DNA of 16,752 nt from Bdellovibrionales bacterium (GCA_005793615.1 SXRI01000186.1:1-16752), one strand, 5' to 3'; shown: positions 1-7,462, counted from the first letter of the stretch. Made by a program: numbers and translations. The notes: generated by a model from the letters alone, not told the origin.

Positions 1-260
1 GAAGTGTTTCAAATTGATACACCAAGTCGGTCAAAATCGAGTTGTAATTAGCACCGGACAAAGTCGCGTTGTAGTTACACCACTGGCTACAATCTTTGCA
101 GCTGTCGGGCAATTTACTAGCCATTGAATCAAGGTCGTCGAAGCAACCTCGCTGTCACCGAAAAAACCAGTGAATCTAACTATATAGATGACGCCTTGAA
201 GCCCGGCGTTGGCACCGGGTTGGCATTCCAAGGTTGTGAATCTCGGGAGGTTTCGTCGTT
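1..260. other. Upstream region without a firm gene
   Basis: No recognisable gene. Reading in the second frame there is an open stretch of 41 codons from the window edge to a TGA at 125-127. It contains an imperfect 27-bp (9-codon) direct repeat, copies at about 32-58 and 59-85, with the shared core GTTGTA followed by TTA. The peptide resembles nothing I know, and it could be the 3' end of a gene starting outside the window or chance. Nearer the next gene, CCCGG at 202-206 and CCGGG at 215-219 can form a small hairpin in its leader. No convincing promoter boxes were found. Confidence 0.35.
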
Positions 261-935
261 ATGAAAAAGCAGCTTCTATCAATGATGGCAATCACGTTAA
301 TGCAGTCTTTCGTTTGCAGCCTGGCAAGCGCCGAGTTCGATGGTTCGGTGAAAACAACGGTGAAGCCCGGTAAGTATCGTGACGGCGAGTTTGCGTCGGC
401 GTTTCGTTTGACAGTGGTCGGTGCTGGCGTTCTTCCCGGTGGCGAGGCGCAAGGCAAGGGATTCTCAGGTGGCATCTTTGCTGATTACGGCCGTCGCTGG
501 CTCAGTTTCGAAGCTGGCGTGCAGTATTTGAACACTCCTGTCGGCGTGAAACTCACGGACCCGAATACACTCAGCTCAATTGTTCCGACCACCCTGAACG
601 CGCAATATGTCGGCACGCCACTCTTCGTTAAGTACAATTACATCGAACAACCCATGGCGGTCTTCTCGGTCAAGCTCGGAGGAATGCCTGCGTTTTTGGT
701 GAGCTCGGTAGATGCTGGCAGTTACTACGATCCTGCTACTGGCGGCCAGACTTCACTTGAAATTCCGCAAAGTGATTTTTTCGCCATGGGTGGCTTCACC
801 GGTACGGCACCACTGAGTGAGAGACTCGCCTTTGTTGTCGACGGCACGTACTTTTATGGCGTCAACGCCATCGACGCTCAGGACAATCACAACCAGGGCT
901 TTGTGCTAGGCGCAGGCCTGCGCTTTGCGCTTTAG
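261..935 (+). CDS. Exported hypothetical protein, putative outer-membrane beta-barrel
   Basis: A 224-residue protein of unknown function. It has a clear Sec signal peptide: MKKQ n-region, a hydrophobic core, and the likely cleavage site SLASA|EF near residue 24. The mature part has no other membrane helix and is rich in alternating polar/hydrophobic stretches, Gly, Tyr and Phe, ending GAGLRFAL, as expected for a small outer-membrane barrel of the OmpA/OmpW-like size class. No family signature is recognised, so the barrel call is inference. The ATG is preceded by GGGAGG at 245-250. It lies just upstream of ftsW on the same strand, where murD would often be found in dcw clusters; whether it is co-transcribed is unknown. 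A 10-bp palindrome starts two bases after its stop codon. Confidence 0.6.
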   Translation: MKKQLLSMMAITLMQSFVCSLASAEFDGSVKTTVKPGKYRDGEFASAFRLTVVGAGVLPGGEAQGKGFSGGIFADYGRRWLSFEAGVQYLNTPVGVKLTDPNTLSSIVPTTLNAQYVGTPLFVKYNYIEQPMAVFSVKLGGMPAFLVSSVDAGSYYDPATGGQTSLEIPQSDFFAMGGFTGTAPLSERLAFVVDGTYFYGVNAIDAQDNHNQGFVLGAGLRFAL

Positions 936-1053
936 CACTCGCGAGTAGTGTCGCAACATTCTAGAATTCTCCGAATCCTCCATTTGAGGTCGTGTTCAAG
1001 CGTCAGGACCTAGACGCTCCACCAGGGTTCAATTACCTTAAGTAAGGTTATAT
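936..1053. repeat. Gap with short perfect palindromes before ftsW
   Basis: Three short symmetrical sequences lie in this gap: ACTCGCGAGT at 937-946, ATTCTAGAAT at 958-967, and ACCTTA/TAAGGT at 1035-1040 and 1043-1048. None is followed by a T-run, so they are not obvious intrinsic terminators. They could be operator sites or chance. The last contains the TAAGG that could serve as a ribosome binding site for a TTG at 1054. Confidence 0.3.
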
Positions 1054-1080
1054 TTGAGCTCTGCGCGGGAGGATCGACTT

Positions 1081-2184
1081 TTGACGAGGCTTGATCGCGG
1101 ACTGATGTTGGTGGTGTTGGCGTTAATGGGTATTGGCCTGGTTCAGGTCTATAGCTCGAGTTTTATTTTCGCGATTGAATCGCGGGGCGACGGGCTCTAC
1201 TTTTTCAAAAGACAGTTGTTGTTTTCGGTGCTGGCGCTTGGAGTTTTGCTGGCGACGGCGGAAGTTCCGTTTCGCTGGCTTGAAAAATTCGGTTGGGTCC
1301 TCTGGCCGTTATCAGCGATGGCCGTGGCGGCGACTTTGATTCCGGCAATTGGCGTGAAAGCCGGTGGTGCTGCGCGCTGGCTGCTGATTCCCGGCGCCGG
1401 AGTGTTTGAGCCGAGTGAGTTATTGAAAATAGCACTCTCACTTTTGCTGGCGACGTATTTTTCCCGACGTTGGGAATTTTGGGGAAATTATCAATGGATC
1501 GTACGCGCCTTGCTATTGGTTTTGCCGCTAGCGTTGGTTCTACGTCAACCTGACTTCGGTTCCTTTTTCATCTGCATCGCTGTTTTCGTCGGTGTTTTGT
1601 TCGCCTTTGGACTCAATTGGAGATATTTAGTTACTGCCATGATCGTGGCTGTGCCGTCATTTTATTTTTTAGTGATGCGCGTGCCGTATCGAAGAGCACG
1701 CATTATGACCTTTCTTGATCCATGGGCTGATCCTGAGGCCAAAGGATTTCAAGTCATTCAAAGTATGTTGAGCTTTCAGGGCGGCGGCGTTTTCGGAGCC
1801 GGACTCGGGCAAGGGCAAGGCAAGCTCTTTTTCCTGCCGGAGGCTCATACCGACTTCACTCTTGCGGTTCTCGGTGAGGAAATGGGTTTTGTCGGCGTGC
1901 TCGTCGTCTTGGCGCTCTATGGTTATCTGGTTCTGCGCGGCATGCAGGTGGCCGCGCGCACCGAGAACACTTTTGCCAAAGTGCTGTCACTCGGTTTGAG
2001 TTTAACTTTTGCCTTCTCGGTGTTCATCAACGCCGGCGTGGTCATGGGAATGTTGCCCACTAAAGGATTGACACTGCCGTTTCTCTCCTCCGGCGGGAGT
2101 TCACTTGTGATGACCTGTTTTCTTTTCGGCCTGCTGTTGAACATCGAGCGTAGTCATCGTAAAAATGCTCCAGCATCCGCATAG
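1081..2184 (+). CDS. ftsW: FtsW, septal peptidoglycan glycosyltransferase (SEDS family)
   Basis: Integral-membrane SEDS protein that polymerises lipid II into glycan strands at the division septum with a partner class B PBP. The protein is almost wholly hydrophobic, with about ten predicted membrane segments. It shows family signatures: an N-terminal VQVYSSS, the segment GGGVFGAGLGQGQGK followed by PEAHTDFTLAVLGEE, and the C-terminal LPFLSSGGSS. Its position ahead of murG and in the dcw cluster favours FtsW over RodA or SpoVE. Start choice is uncertain. TTG at 1081 has GGGAGGA at 1067-1073 with a 7-nt spacer and gives 367 residues. An in-frame TTG at 1054, with TAAGG at 1043-1047, would give 376. 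I prefer 1081 for the stronger GGAGG core. Both options are non-ATG starts. Confidence 0.93.
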   Translation: MTRLDRGLMLVVLALMGIGLVQVYSSSFIFAIESRGDGLYFFKRQLLFSVLALGVLLATAEVPFRWLEKFGWVLWPLSAMAVAATLIPAIGVKAGGAARWLLIPGAGVFEPSELLKIALSLLLATYFSRRWEFWGNYQWIVRALLLVLPLALVLRQPDFGSFFICIAVFVGVLFAFGLNWRYLVTAMIVAVPSFYFLVMRVPYRRARIMTFLDPWADPEAKGFQVIQSMLSFQGGGVFGAGLGQGQGKLFFLPEAHTDFTLAVLGEEMGFVGVLVVLALYGYLVLRGMQVAARTENTFAKVLSLGLSLTFAFSVFINAGVVMGMLPTKGLTLPFLSSGGSSLVMTCFLFGLLLNIERSHRKNAPASA

Positions 2185-2202
2185 GGAAAAGGAGCGTCGT
2201 TT

Positions 2203-3333
2203 GTGAGTTCGCCTACAAGTCTGCCGGCAAATACCGCGCACCAGGAAAAACAAATCGTGATCATCGCCGGTGGCGGTACCGGAGGTCATATTTACCCGGG
2301 CGTGGCGATTGCGCGAGCGGTGGAGCGACTACATCCCGAGATCGCGGTACACTTTGTCGGCGCCAAGGGTGGGCTTGAGGAAAAAATCATTCCGCGAGAA
2401 AACTTTCCGTTGCACACCGTGCCGGTGGGAAAGCTTCATGCCAGCGTCGGTCTATGGACACAATTGAAAACCATCCTTCTCCTGCCGCTAGCATTCATCG
2501 CGGCAGTAAGGATTCTGTGGCGCCTTAAGCCGGTGGCGGTCTTGGGGGTCGGTGGTTTCGCCTCTGGACCGATGCTTTTTGTTGCATCGCTCTTTGGTTA
2601 TCGATCGCTAATATGGGAGCCGAACGCTTATCCAGGATTAACCAATCGCTTGCTGGCGCGGCGAGTGAGTGAGTGCCTTTTGGTTTTCGAAGAGGCGGGA
2701 CGGCATCTTCATGCCCGTAAGCTAACACCCTCGGGTTTGCCGGTGCGTGCCGCTATGGTGCCGACACCGCGAACCCACGGTCATCGGCCTCTGCGCATCT
2801 TGGTTTTTGGTGGCAGTCAAGGGGCTCGTTTTATTAATAACTTGGTGAGTGCCGCGGTGAAAACGGGCGGCTGGCTTGAGGGAGTGGAGCTTGTGCACCA
2901 AACCGGGCCTTTGGATTTCGCGCGTATTAAGGAATCCTATGCGGGCGCACCGCAGGCATTTCAGGTGCTGGAGTACTTGCACGATATGGATCAACGTTAT
3001 GCTTGGGCGGATTTGGTGGTATGCCGTGCGGGAGCGAGCACGGTTGCTGAAATCTGTGCTTGTCAAAAGGCGGCGATTTTTATTCCACTGCCGACAGCCG
3101 CGGATGATCATCAGCGAAAGAATGCTGAGGTTTTGGCCCGAGTCGATGCGGCATTGGTGTTCCTGCAGAATGATCCCAAAAATGAACTGACACCGGCGAG
3201 ATTTCGCGAGACCTTGGAGCGATTTCGCGATGACCGTAGTTTGATCGAGCGAATGGAGCAAAATGTTCGGCAGTTTCAATTTCCAAATGCCGCCGAAAAA
3301 ATCGTGGCTCGTCTTTTGCCGACCGACCGTTAG
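2203..3333 (+). CDS. murG: MurG, UDP-GlcNAc:lipid I GlcNAc transferase
   Basis: Makes lipid II by transferring GlcNAc from UDP-GlcNAc to undecaprenyl-pyrophosphoryl-MurNAc-pentapeptide on the inner face of the cytoplasmic membrane (GT28, GT-B fold). At 376 residues it is slightly longer than usual because of about 17 residues ahead of the first strand. Visible signatures are GGGTGGHIYPG at residues 23-33 (N-domain G-loop), GVGGFASGP around 115, WEPNAYPGLTNR at 138-149 (usually HEQNA), GGSQGA at 203-208, RAGASTVAE at 275-283, and IPLPTAADDHQRKNA at 294-308, which lines the donor-nucleotide site. The start is GTG, 18 bases after ftsW, with AAAAGGAG at 2187-2194. Co-transcription with ftsW and murC is expected. 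Confidence 0.96.
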   Translation: MSSPTSLPANTAHQEKQIVIIAGGGTGGHIYPGVAIARAVERLHPEIAVHFVGAKGGLEEKIIPRENFPLHTVPVGKLHASVGLWTQLKTILLLPLAFIAAVRILWRLKPVAVLGVGGFASGPMLFVASLFGYRSLIWEPNAYPGLTNRLLARRVSECLLVFEEAGRHLHARKLTPSGLPVRAAMVPTPRTHGHRPLRILVFGGSQGARFINNLVSAAVKTGGWLEGVELVHQTGPLDFARIKESYAGAPQAFQVLEYLHDMDQRYAWADLVVCRAGASTVAEICACQKAAIFIPLPTAADDHQRKNAEVLARVDAALVFLQNDPKNELTPARFRETLERFRDDRSLIERMEQNVRQFQFPNAAEKIVARLLPTDR

Positions 3334-3380
3334 ACAGGTCATCCGCCCCGCTCTCTGACAGATAGGAACGGAAAAATAAA

Positions 3381-4316
3381 ATGCGTTTAGCACAAGCAAA
3401 GGTTCATTTCATTGGCATTGGCGGCATCGGCATGTGCGGCTTGGCCGAACTTCTCAAAAACATGGGTGGCCATGTTTCGGGAAGCGATCTTAGTGAAAAT
3501 GCCCAGGTCCAACGTCTGCGCACTCTTGGCATTACGGTACAGATAGGTCACGCGCCGGAAAATGTAAGTGATGCTGAGGTCGTGGTTTACTCGAGCGCAG
3601 TCAAGCCGGATAATCCCGAGTTTCGCGAAGCTCGCCGTCTCAAGATACCTCTTATCCCGCGAGCCGAGGCCTTGGCGGAAATCATGCGTTTAAAACGTGG
3701 GATTGCGGTAGGCGGCTCACACGGCAAGACCACGACGACCTCCATGGCCGCAGCGGTCTTCTTGCATGCGGGCGCCCAGCCGACGATCGTCGTTGGCGGT
3801 CGACTTGATCTTATTAAATCAACTGCGCTTCTCGGACAGGGCGATTGGCTGATCGCAGAGGCTGATGAGAGCGATGGCAGTTTTTCGCGGTTGTCACCGG
3901 AGATCGTGATCGTTACCAATATCGATAATGATCATCTTGATTACTATGGCACTGTGGCGCAGCTGAAAAGGGCCTTCTTTGATTTTGCGATGCGCGTGCC
4001 GTTCTTTGGCCTGGCGATCGTTTGCGGCGATGATACGGCCGTGCGCGAGACCTTCCGGGACTATGGCAAGCGAATTTTGACCTACGGTTTTTCCGCTGAG
4101 AATGACGTGCGTATCAGTGGTGAGCGTGGTCAGTACGAGGTTTTTCGCGAGGATGAGAAGCTTGGTGTCTTTCGTCTGCAACTTCCGGGAAGGCATAATG
4201 CTTTGAATGCCACGGCGGCGTTGCTCGCAGGACTCGAAGCGGGTTTTTCATTTGCGGTTTGCAGCGCGGGCTTAGAGTCGTTTGCAGGAGTGGATCGACG
4301 TTTCCAATTTAAGTGA
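3381..4316 (+). CDS. murC: MurC N-terminal and central domains, ended by a premature in-frame TGA
   Basis: UDP-N-acetylmuramate--L-alanine ligase, the cytoplasmic ATP-dependent step that starts the stem peptide. This part covers the UDP-binding domain (IGIGGIGMCGLAELL near residue 10) and the ATPase domain: GSHGKTTTT at 112-120, EADESDGSF at 160-168, TNIDNDHLDYYG at 179-190, and LPGRHNALNATAA at 268-280. Reading stops at TGA 4314-4316, just after RRFQFK, where the C-terminal domain should begin. Homology resumes at once in the same frame (GGVEVYDDYGHHPTE), so this is one gene, 3381-4754, of about 457 codons and normal family length. In homologues the residue after this lysine is typically Gly, so a single GGA to TGA change explains the break. 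As written, the product would lack the Ala-binding C-terminal domain and should be inactive. Confidence 0.9.
   Translation: MRLAQAKVHFIGIGGIGMCGLAELLKNMGGHVSGSDLSENAQVQRLRTLGITVQIGHAPENVSDAEVVVYSSAVKPDNPEFREARRLKIPLIPRAEALAEIMRLKRGIAVGGSHGKTTTTSMAAAVFLHAGAQPTIVVGGRLDLIKSTALLGQGDWLIAEADESDGSFSRLSPEIVIVTNIDNDHLDYYGTVAQLKRAFFDFAMRVPFFGLAIVCGDDTAVRETFRDYGKRILTYGFSAENDVRISGERGQYEVFREDEKLGVFRLQLPGRHNALNATAALLAGLEAGFSFAVCSAGLESFAGVDRRFQFK
4314..4316 (+). other. In-frame TGA interrupting murC
   Basis: The stop lies between ..RRFQFK and SVGGVEVYDDYGHH. No insertion or deletion is needed to join the two halves, and the spacing to the conserved DDYGHHP motif is normal. The next in-frame initiation codon is GTG at 4368, after that motif, so simple re-initiation could not restore the domain. 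The base after the TGA is A, and I see no obvious downstream stem-loop that would argue for selenocysteine or strong readthrough. Confidence 0.9.
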
Positions 4317-4367
4317 AGTGTCGGTGGGGTTGAAGTCTATGACGATTATGGTCATCATCCGACGGAG

Positions 4368-4754
4368 GTGCAGGCCGTTCTTCTTGCCTTCAAAGAAAAA
4401 TTCCCTGAGCGGCGGATCGTAACCGTATTTCAGCCGCACCGCTATTCGCGCACTCTTTTGTGTTGGGAGCAGTTTACGGATTGTTTTACTAACGCCGATC
4501 GCCTTTTTATCTGCGACGTCTATGCTGCGGGCGAAGCACCGCTTGAGAACATCAACTCGGAGCGACTGGTGACCGAGGTGCGACTGAAACATCCTGGCGG
4601 CTCAGTGGCTGTTGAACATTTGCCAAACTCGCTTGATCGTGTTGCTCGTCTGCGAACAGAGCTGCGGTCTGGCGACGTTCTGGTGACTCTTGGTGCGGGT
4701 GATGTTTATAAGCTAGGTCAGCAGGTTCTTGAGACGGCGGGGGAGAAGGGATGA
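4368..4754 (+). CDS. murC: MurC C-terminal domain fragment (same frame as the 5' part)
   Basis: C-terminal domain of UDP-N-acetylmuramate--L-alanine ligase. The open frame actually begins right after the TGA at 4317. The first possible start codon is the GTG at 4368, but it has no proper ribosome site and lies after the conserved DDYGHHPTE, so it is probably not a real start. Signatures are VFQPHRYSRTL, FICDVYAAGEAPLENI and a terminal LVTLGAGDVYKLGQQVL, all typical of the Mur-ligase C-terminal domain. The frame ends in TGA at 4752-4754, overlapping the murB ATG (ATGA), which suggests translational coupling. That coupling would depend on ribosomes passing the internal stop. The intact 3' half argues for a very recent mutation, recoding or a sequence error rather than an old pseudogene. 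Confidence 0.85.
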   Translation: MQAVLLAFKEKFPERRIVTVFQPHRYSRTLLCWEQFTDCFTNADRLFICDVYAAGEAPLENINSERLVTEVRLKHPGGSVAVEHLPNSLDRVARLRTELRSGDVLVTLGAGDVYKLGQQVLETAGEKG

Positions 4755-5686
4755 CTTCGGCAAAGAGCGGGGACTCAACTACGCCGCTGTTTGATCGTGA
4801 TGTCTCATTGGCGTCTTTGACCTCGTGGCATGTTGGTGGCAAAGCCGATTTTCTGGCGCAGCCCAAGACCGTTGATGAACTTCGTGCAGCATTGTCGTGG
4901 TTCAATTCTCGATCGATACCGCTGACGATTCTCGGTGGCGGAACAAACGTTCTGGTATCTGATCGCGGTGTTCGTGGCGCAGTGATTGCGTTGGGAAAGA
5001 TGTCGGGTGTTGCCGTTGAGGAGCGTGCGAAGCGACTGCACGTGACCTGTCTTGCCGGAACGCCAAAATCCGAATTGTTGCGAGTGTTTTTGAAATATCG
5101 CCTGGAACCGGCGCTTTTTCTCGCGGGTCTTCCCGGCGACATTGGCGGTGGAGTGGCGATGAATGCCGGCGTTGGTGAAATGATCAAACCGCGTGAGTTC
5201 AATGAAATCACTGACTGGATTGATGTTTTCCGGATGGGTGCTCCGGGTGAGGGCACGATCCACTTGGATCATATTCAAGCTGAGGATTTGCGCTGGGGTT
5301 ATCGACATTCTGAGGGTTGGCAGCCTGGAGTGATTGTGCGCGTGGGGTTGTCTTGGCCACTCGAGCCCGTTGACGACGTGTTGGTTCGGGTTAAGCATGC
5401 CAATCAAGCGCGCCTGAGTAAACAGCCGCTGGATCAACCCAATTGCGGATCTGTTTTTGTAAATCCGCCGGGCCATAAAGCTGGCAAGCTCATTCAAGAT
5501 TGTGGTTTAAAAGGTTTTTCGTTGGGTGGTGCTCAGGTTTCCGAAAAGCACGCCAACTTCATTGTGAATTCCGGTGGAGCTACCGCCGACGCTATCGATT
5601 CGGTCATTAAACATGTGCAGCGCACGGTTCTAGAGAAAACCGGCATTGAGCTGCACACCGAAGTCATATACCTAGGTGATTGGTAG
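4751..5686 (+). CDS. murB: MurB, UDP-N-acetylenolpyruvoylglucosamine reductase
   Basis: FAD- and NADPH-dependent cytoplasmic enzyme that reduces UDP-GlcNAc-enolpyruvate to UDP-MurNAc, the substrate of MurC. It has 311 residues. The FAD-binding stretch ILGGGTNVLVSDRG lies at about 60-73, followed by LAGLPGDIGGGVAMNAG at 124-140. Expected catalytic positions are visible: Arg185 in WGYRHS, Ser234 in NCGSVFVNPP, and Glu304 in LHTEVIYLGDW. The NCGSVF..P and AGKLIQDCGLKG...VSEKHANF blocks and the length fit the shorter type II MurB. The PGDIGG segment differs from the common PGSVGG. The ATG overlaps the stop of murC, indicating coupling. The gene ends at a TAG, and a 192-bp gap follows. Confidence 0.95.
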   Translation: MTSAKSGDSTTPLFDRDVSLASLTSWHVGGKADFLAQPKTVDELRAALSWFNSRSIPLTILGGGTNVLVSDRGVRGAVIALGKMSGVAVEERAKRLHVTCLAGTPKSELLRVFLKYRLEPALFLAGLPGDIGGGVAMNAGVGEMIKPREFNEITDWIDVFRMGAPGEGTIHLDHIQAEDLRWGYRHSEGWQPGVIVRVGLSWPLEPVDDVLVRVKHANQARLSKQPLDQPNCGSVFVNPPGHKAGKLIQDCGLKGFSLGGAQVSEKHANFIVNSGGATADAIDSVIKHVQRTVLEKTGIELHTEVIYLGDW

Positions 5687-5878
5687 GTGTCGACTGTGCT
5701 CCGAATCCGCCGCCGATTCCCGTGATTCTCGCCATTGAACTCCCCCCGAATGGACCGTGAGTTTGTAATCTATTAGACTTTACAAGTGAAGTGTTTTGAC
5801 TTGAGACTTAGGTCATCGTGGAGTTTTTAACAGGACCGCCTCAAAGGAAGAGGCCGGTAAAGACGCCGGAGAAGAGGC
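5687..5878. other. Gap between murB and the lipoprotein gene
   Basis: No open frame of interest. TTGACT at about 5796-5801 resembles a -35 box, but I cannot pair it with a good -10 at normal spacing. CGCCTC near 5837 and GAGGCCGG near 5851 allow an imperfect bulged stem just before the ribosome binding site. An internal promoter is possible but not demonstrated. Confidence 0.25.
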
Positions 5879-6361
5879 ATGAAATCATCGGTATTTGATA
5901 TACGTTCGCTCTGTTTGCTCATGAGCATTTTTGTCGTCACCGCCTGTGTCTCGTCGCCCGAGGAACAGAAGCGTTATCCGTCGTCGGCGCATCGACTTCA
6001 GGATGTCGTGACACCCGATGCGAGTTATCAATGTGAAGGTGACATTCAGTTAAAATTTTCCGGAGATCTCAATAAAGTCGAAGCCAGTAAACCCGGATTT
6101 CCGTTGGTGGATCGCCAACTGCGTTCGTGGTCAACTGGTTCGAATTCTTTGGTGCTTTGGGCGCAACATGACAATCGCATCAGCGGGCAGGATAAGAAGC
6201 CCGAGGCACGATTCTTAGCATCTTTGATCGTCAGCGATCGGCAGGGTTTTTGGAGTCCGGGAGCGCTTTTGTATTCAGATGAACCCGACACCTTTTTACT
6301 TTCCGGGACTGAGAACGGCGAGGCTTTAAGGGACGGTCCCTGCCGCAAAGTGAAACCGTAA
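5879..6361 (+). CDS. Small putative lipoprotein in the dcw cluster, function unknown
   Basis: A 160-residue protein with a lipoprotein signal peptide. A basic/polar start is followed by the hydrophobic run LCLLMSIFVV and the lipobox V-T-A-C with the lipidated Cys at 23. Ser-Ser after the Cys, with no Asp at +2, would favour outer-membrane sorting by the Lol rule. The mature part contains two further Cys (YQCEGD and the C-terminal GPCRKVKP) that could form a disulfide, and a segment resembling small beta-sheet lipoproteins (LASLIVSDRQGFWSPGALLYS). No known family is recognised. The ATG follows GGAGAAGAGG at 5868-5877. It lies between murB and ftsQ, where ddl or murD-type genes are often found, and only 10 bases before the ftsQ start, so a link to envelope or division functions is plausible but inferred. 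Confidence 0.65.
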   Translation: MKSSVFDIRSLCLLMSIFVVTACVSSPEEQKRYPSSAHRLQDVVTPDASYQCEGDIQLKFSGDLNKVEASKPGFPLVDRQLRSWSTGSNSLVLWAQHDNRISGQDKKPEARFLASLIVSDRQGFWSPGALLYSDEPDTFLLSGTENGEALRDGPCRKVKP

Positions 6362-6371
6362 AATAGAAGGT

Positions 6372-7214
6372 TTGCCTCGACTAGAGTCGTGGAAGAAAAA
6401 CGGATCTGGTGCCTTGGTTCCGACTTCACTATACTTCTTTGCAATGCGCCGCCTGAGATACGTCTCCTTCTTTACAGCTGCTTTCGTACTCGCGGGAGGG
6501 GCGATTTTCGTATTCCTCAACAACATGGGAATTTTTGAAATCACCTCGATTCCGGTGGAATTAATTTCCAGTACCAACGATTCAGGAAGAGCACAGAGTC
6601 AGGGCGTGGCCGAGAGCAGCCTCCAAGAGCGTCTTGCGAGCTTGGTGGAGGAATATCGTGGCAAACCTGTCTGGGAAGTGGATCTTACGCGGGTACGTGC
6701 TTCGATAGCCCGCGACGAATGGGTGAAAGATGTTTTGATCTCAAGAACCTTTCCCAATCAGGTGCGGGTCCTGGTACGGCCGAAAACGGTGGCATTGATC
6801 TTTGTTAATAAACAAAATCAATTTCGTCCGGTTGTCGAAGATGGCAGTTTACTTGCGGCACTCAAGACGGGAGCAACCGCGACGCTTCCTGATGTCCCGC
6901 TATTACGTGGCGAAATTTTCGCTAAAGACCAGGGACGCCGTCATGAAGTGGTCAAGTTTATCAACGCCTTGGCCGAGCGCGGTCCCGTGGGGGTCGCTAA
7001 TATTTCCGAAGTTGGCTGGTCAACCGACGATGGTTATACGCTCACTCTCATTCAGCCTAAGGTGGAGGTGAAGCTGGGTGAAGAGCGTGTTGATTTAAAG
7101 GCATTGCGGGTGGCGCAGGTCCTTAACTATTTGGCGGCGAACAATCTTAAAGGACGCGTCATTGATGCGAGTTTCTCTAAGAAAGTTCTTGTCAGACTGC
7201 GTAAGGGTCCGTAG
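6372..7214 (+). CDS. ftsQ: FtsQ, divisome assembly protein
   Basis: Bitopic inner-membrane protein linking early (FtsZ/FtsA) and late (FtsB/FtsL/FtsW/FtsI) division proteins. In its 280 residues I see a short basic cytoplasmic tail, one membrane helix at about 31-50, a POTRA-like region at about 55-137 (GKPVWEVDLTRVRASIARDEWVKDVLISRTFPNQVRVLV, split here by its conserved order of W, V.R and P), and the FtsQ beta domain ending with RVIDASFSKKVLVRL. Identification rests on this architecture and on the place between murB and ftsA. The start is uncertain. TTG at 6372 keeps a normal cytoplasmic tail, but AGAAGG sits too close to it. ATG at 6444 would place the start only six residues before the membrane helix and lacks a ribosome site. 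Confidence 0.87.
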   Translation: MPRLESWKKNGSGALVPTSLYFFAMRRLRYVSFFTAAFVLAGGAIFVFLNNMGIFEITSIPVELISSTNDSGRAQSQGVAESSLQERLASLVEEYRGKPVWEVDLTRVRASIARDEWVKDVLISRTFPNQVRVLVRPKTVALIFVNKQNQFRPVVEDGSLLAALKTGATATLPDVPLLRGEIFAKDQGRRHEVVKFINALAERGPVGVANISEVGWSTDDGYTLTLIQPKVEVKLGEERVDLKALRVAQVLNYLAANNLKGRVIDASFSKKVLVRLRKGP

Positions 7215-7462
7215 CCTTAGGTTTAGGAGCACCGCCAATCGTCGGTAAACACTGATGAAAGACGGGACCAAGGTCTTGCGATACGGAGCTTAAAAAATAA
7301 GCACCAACATCCTCGCAGGTGGCCGCAATCGAGCTCCAGCGTCGCGCGAAAAGCTTGCCAACGGATTGGCAAACCTGATTCGCGAGGAACGAAAACGAGG
7401 AAAACGAGGACCACGAGGACATCGCAACAGAGTGGACTCGGATCCAACGATCGAGGTTACGG
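7215..7462. other. ftsQ-ftsA gap with hairpin and 9-bp tandem repeat
   Basis: The gap is 248 bp, long for this otherwise compact cluster. It contains the perfect inverted repeat TTGCCAA-CGGA-TTGGCAA at 7355-7372, with no T-run after it, so it is not a classic terminator. Just downstream is a 9-bp tandem repeat: AAAACGAGG at 7392-7400 and 7401-7409, with a variant copy at 7410-7418. Open frames of 75-80 codons run on both strands, but the plus-strand one has no start codon and neither resembles a known protein. A small RNA, a leader element acting on ftsA, or a decayed gene are all possible. Confidence 0.4.
7355..7372. repeat. Perfect 7-bp inverted repeat upstream of ftsA
   Basis: TTGCCAA and TTGGCAA flank a CGGA tetraloop, 90 bp ahead of the ftsA start. 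It can act either as an RNA hairpin or as a dyad operator. No U-tract follows on either strand. Confidence 0.5.

Noticed and set aside
2722..3399. Long minus-strand open frame (225 codons) opposite murG
   Set aside because: It lies antisense to a clearly coding murG, has no ribosome site and no recognisable domain.
4314..4316. Genome-wide reassignment of UGA to glycine, as in Gracilibacteria-type codes
   Set aside because: murC's own end, lpxH, the three DUF4360-like genes, the regulator and recN all end at TGA in sensible places.
4314..4316. Selenocysteine at the murC TGA
   Set aside because: MurC is not a known selenoprotein, the position is structural rather than redox, and no clear stem-loop follows.
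4552..5256. Long minus-strand open frames (230-234 codons) opposite murC/murB
   Set aside because: They are antisense to conserved enzyme sequence and their composition looks like a reverse-frame by-product.
7192..7447. Two overlapping minus-strand frames of about 75 codons in the ftsQ-ftsA gap
   Set aside because: They occupy the same bases in different frames, overlap the end of ftsQ, and neither has a signature. I kept the gap itself as a finding instead.
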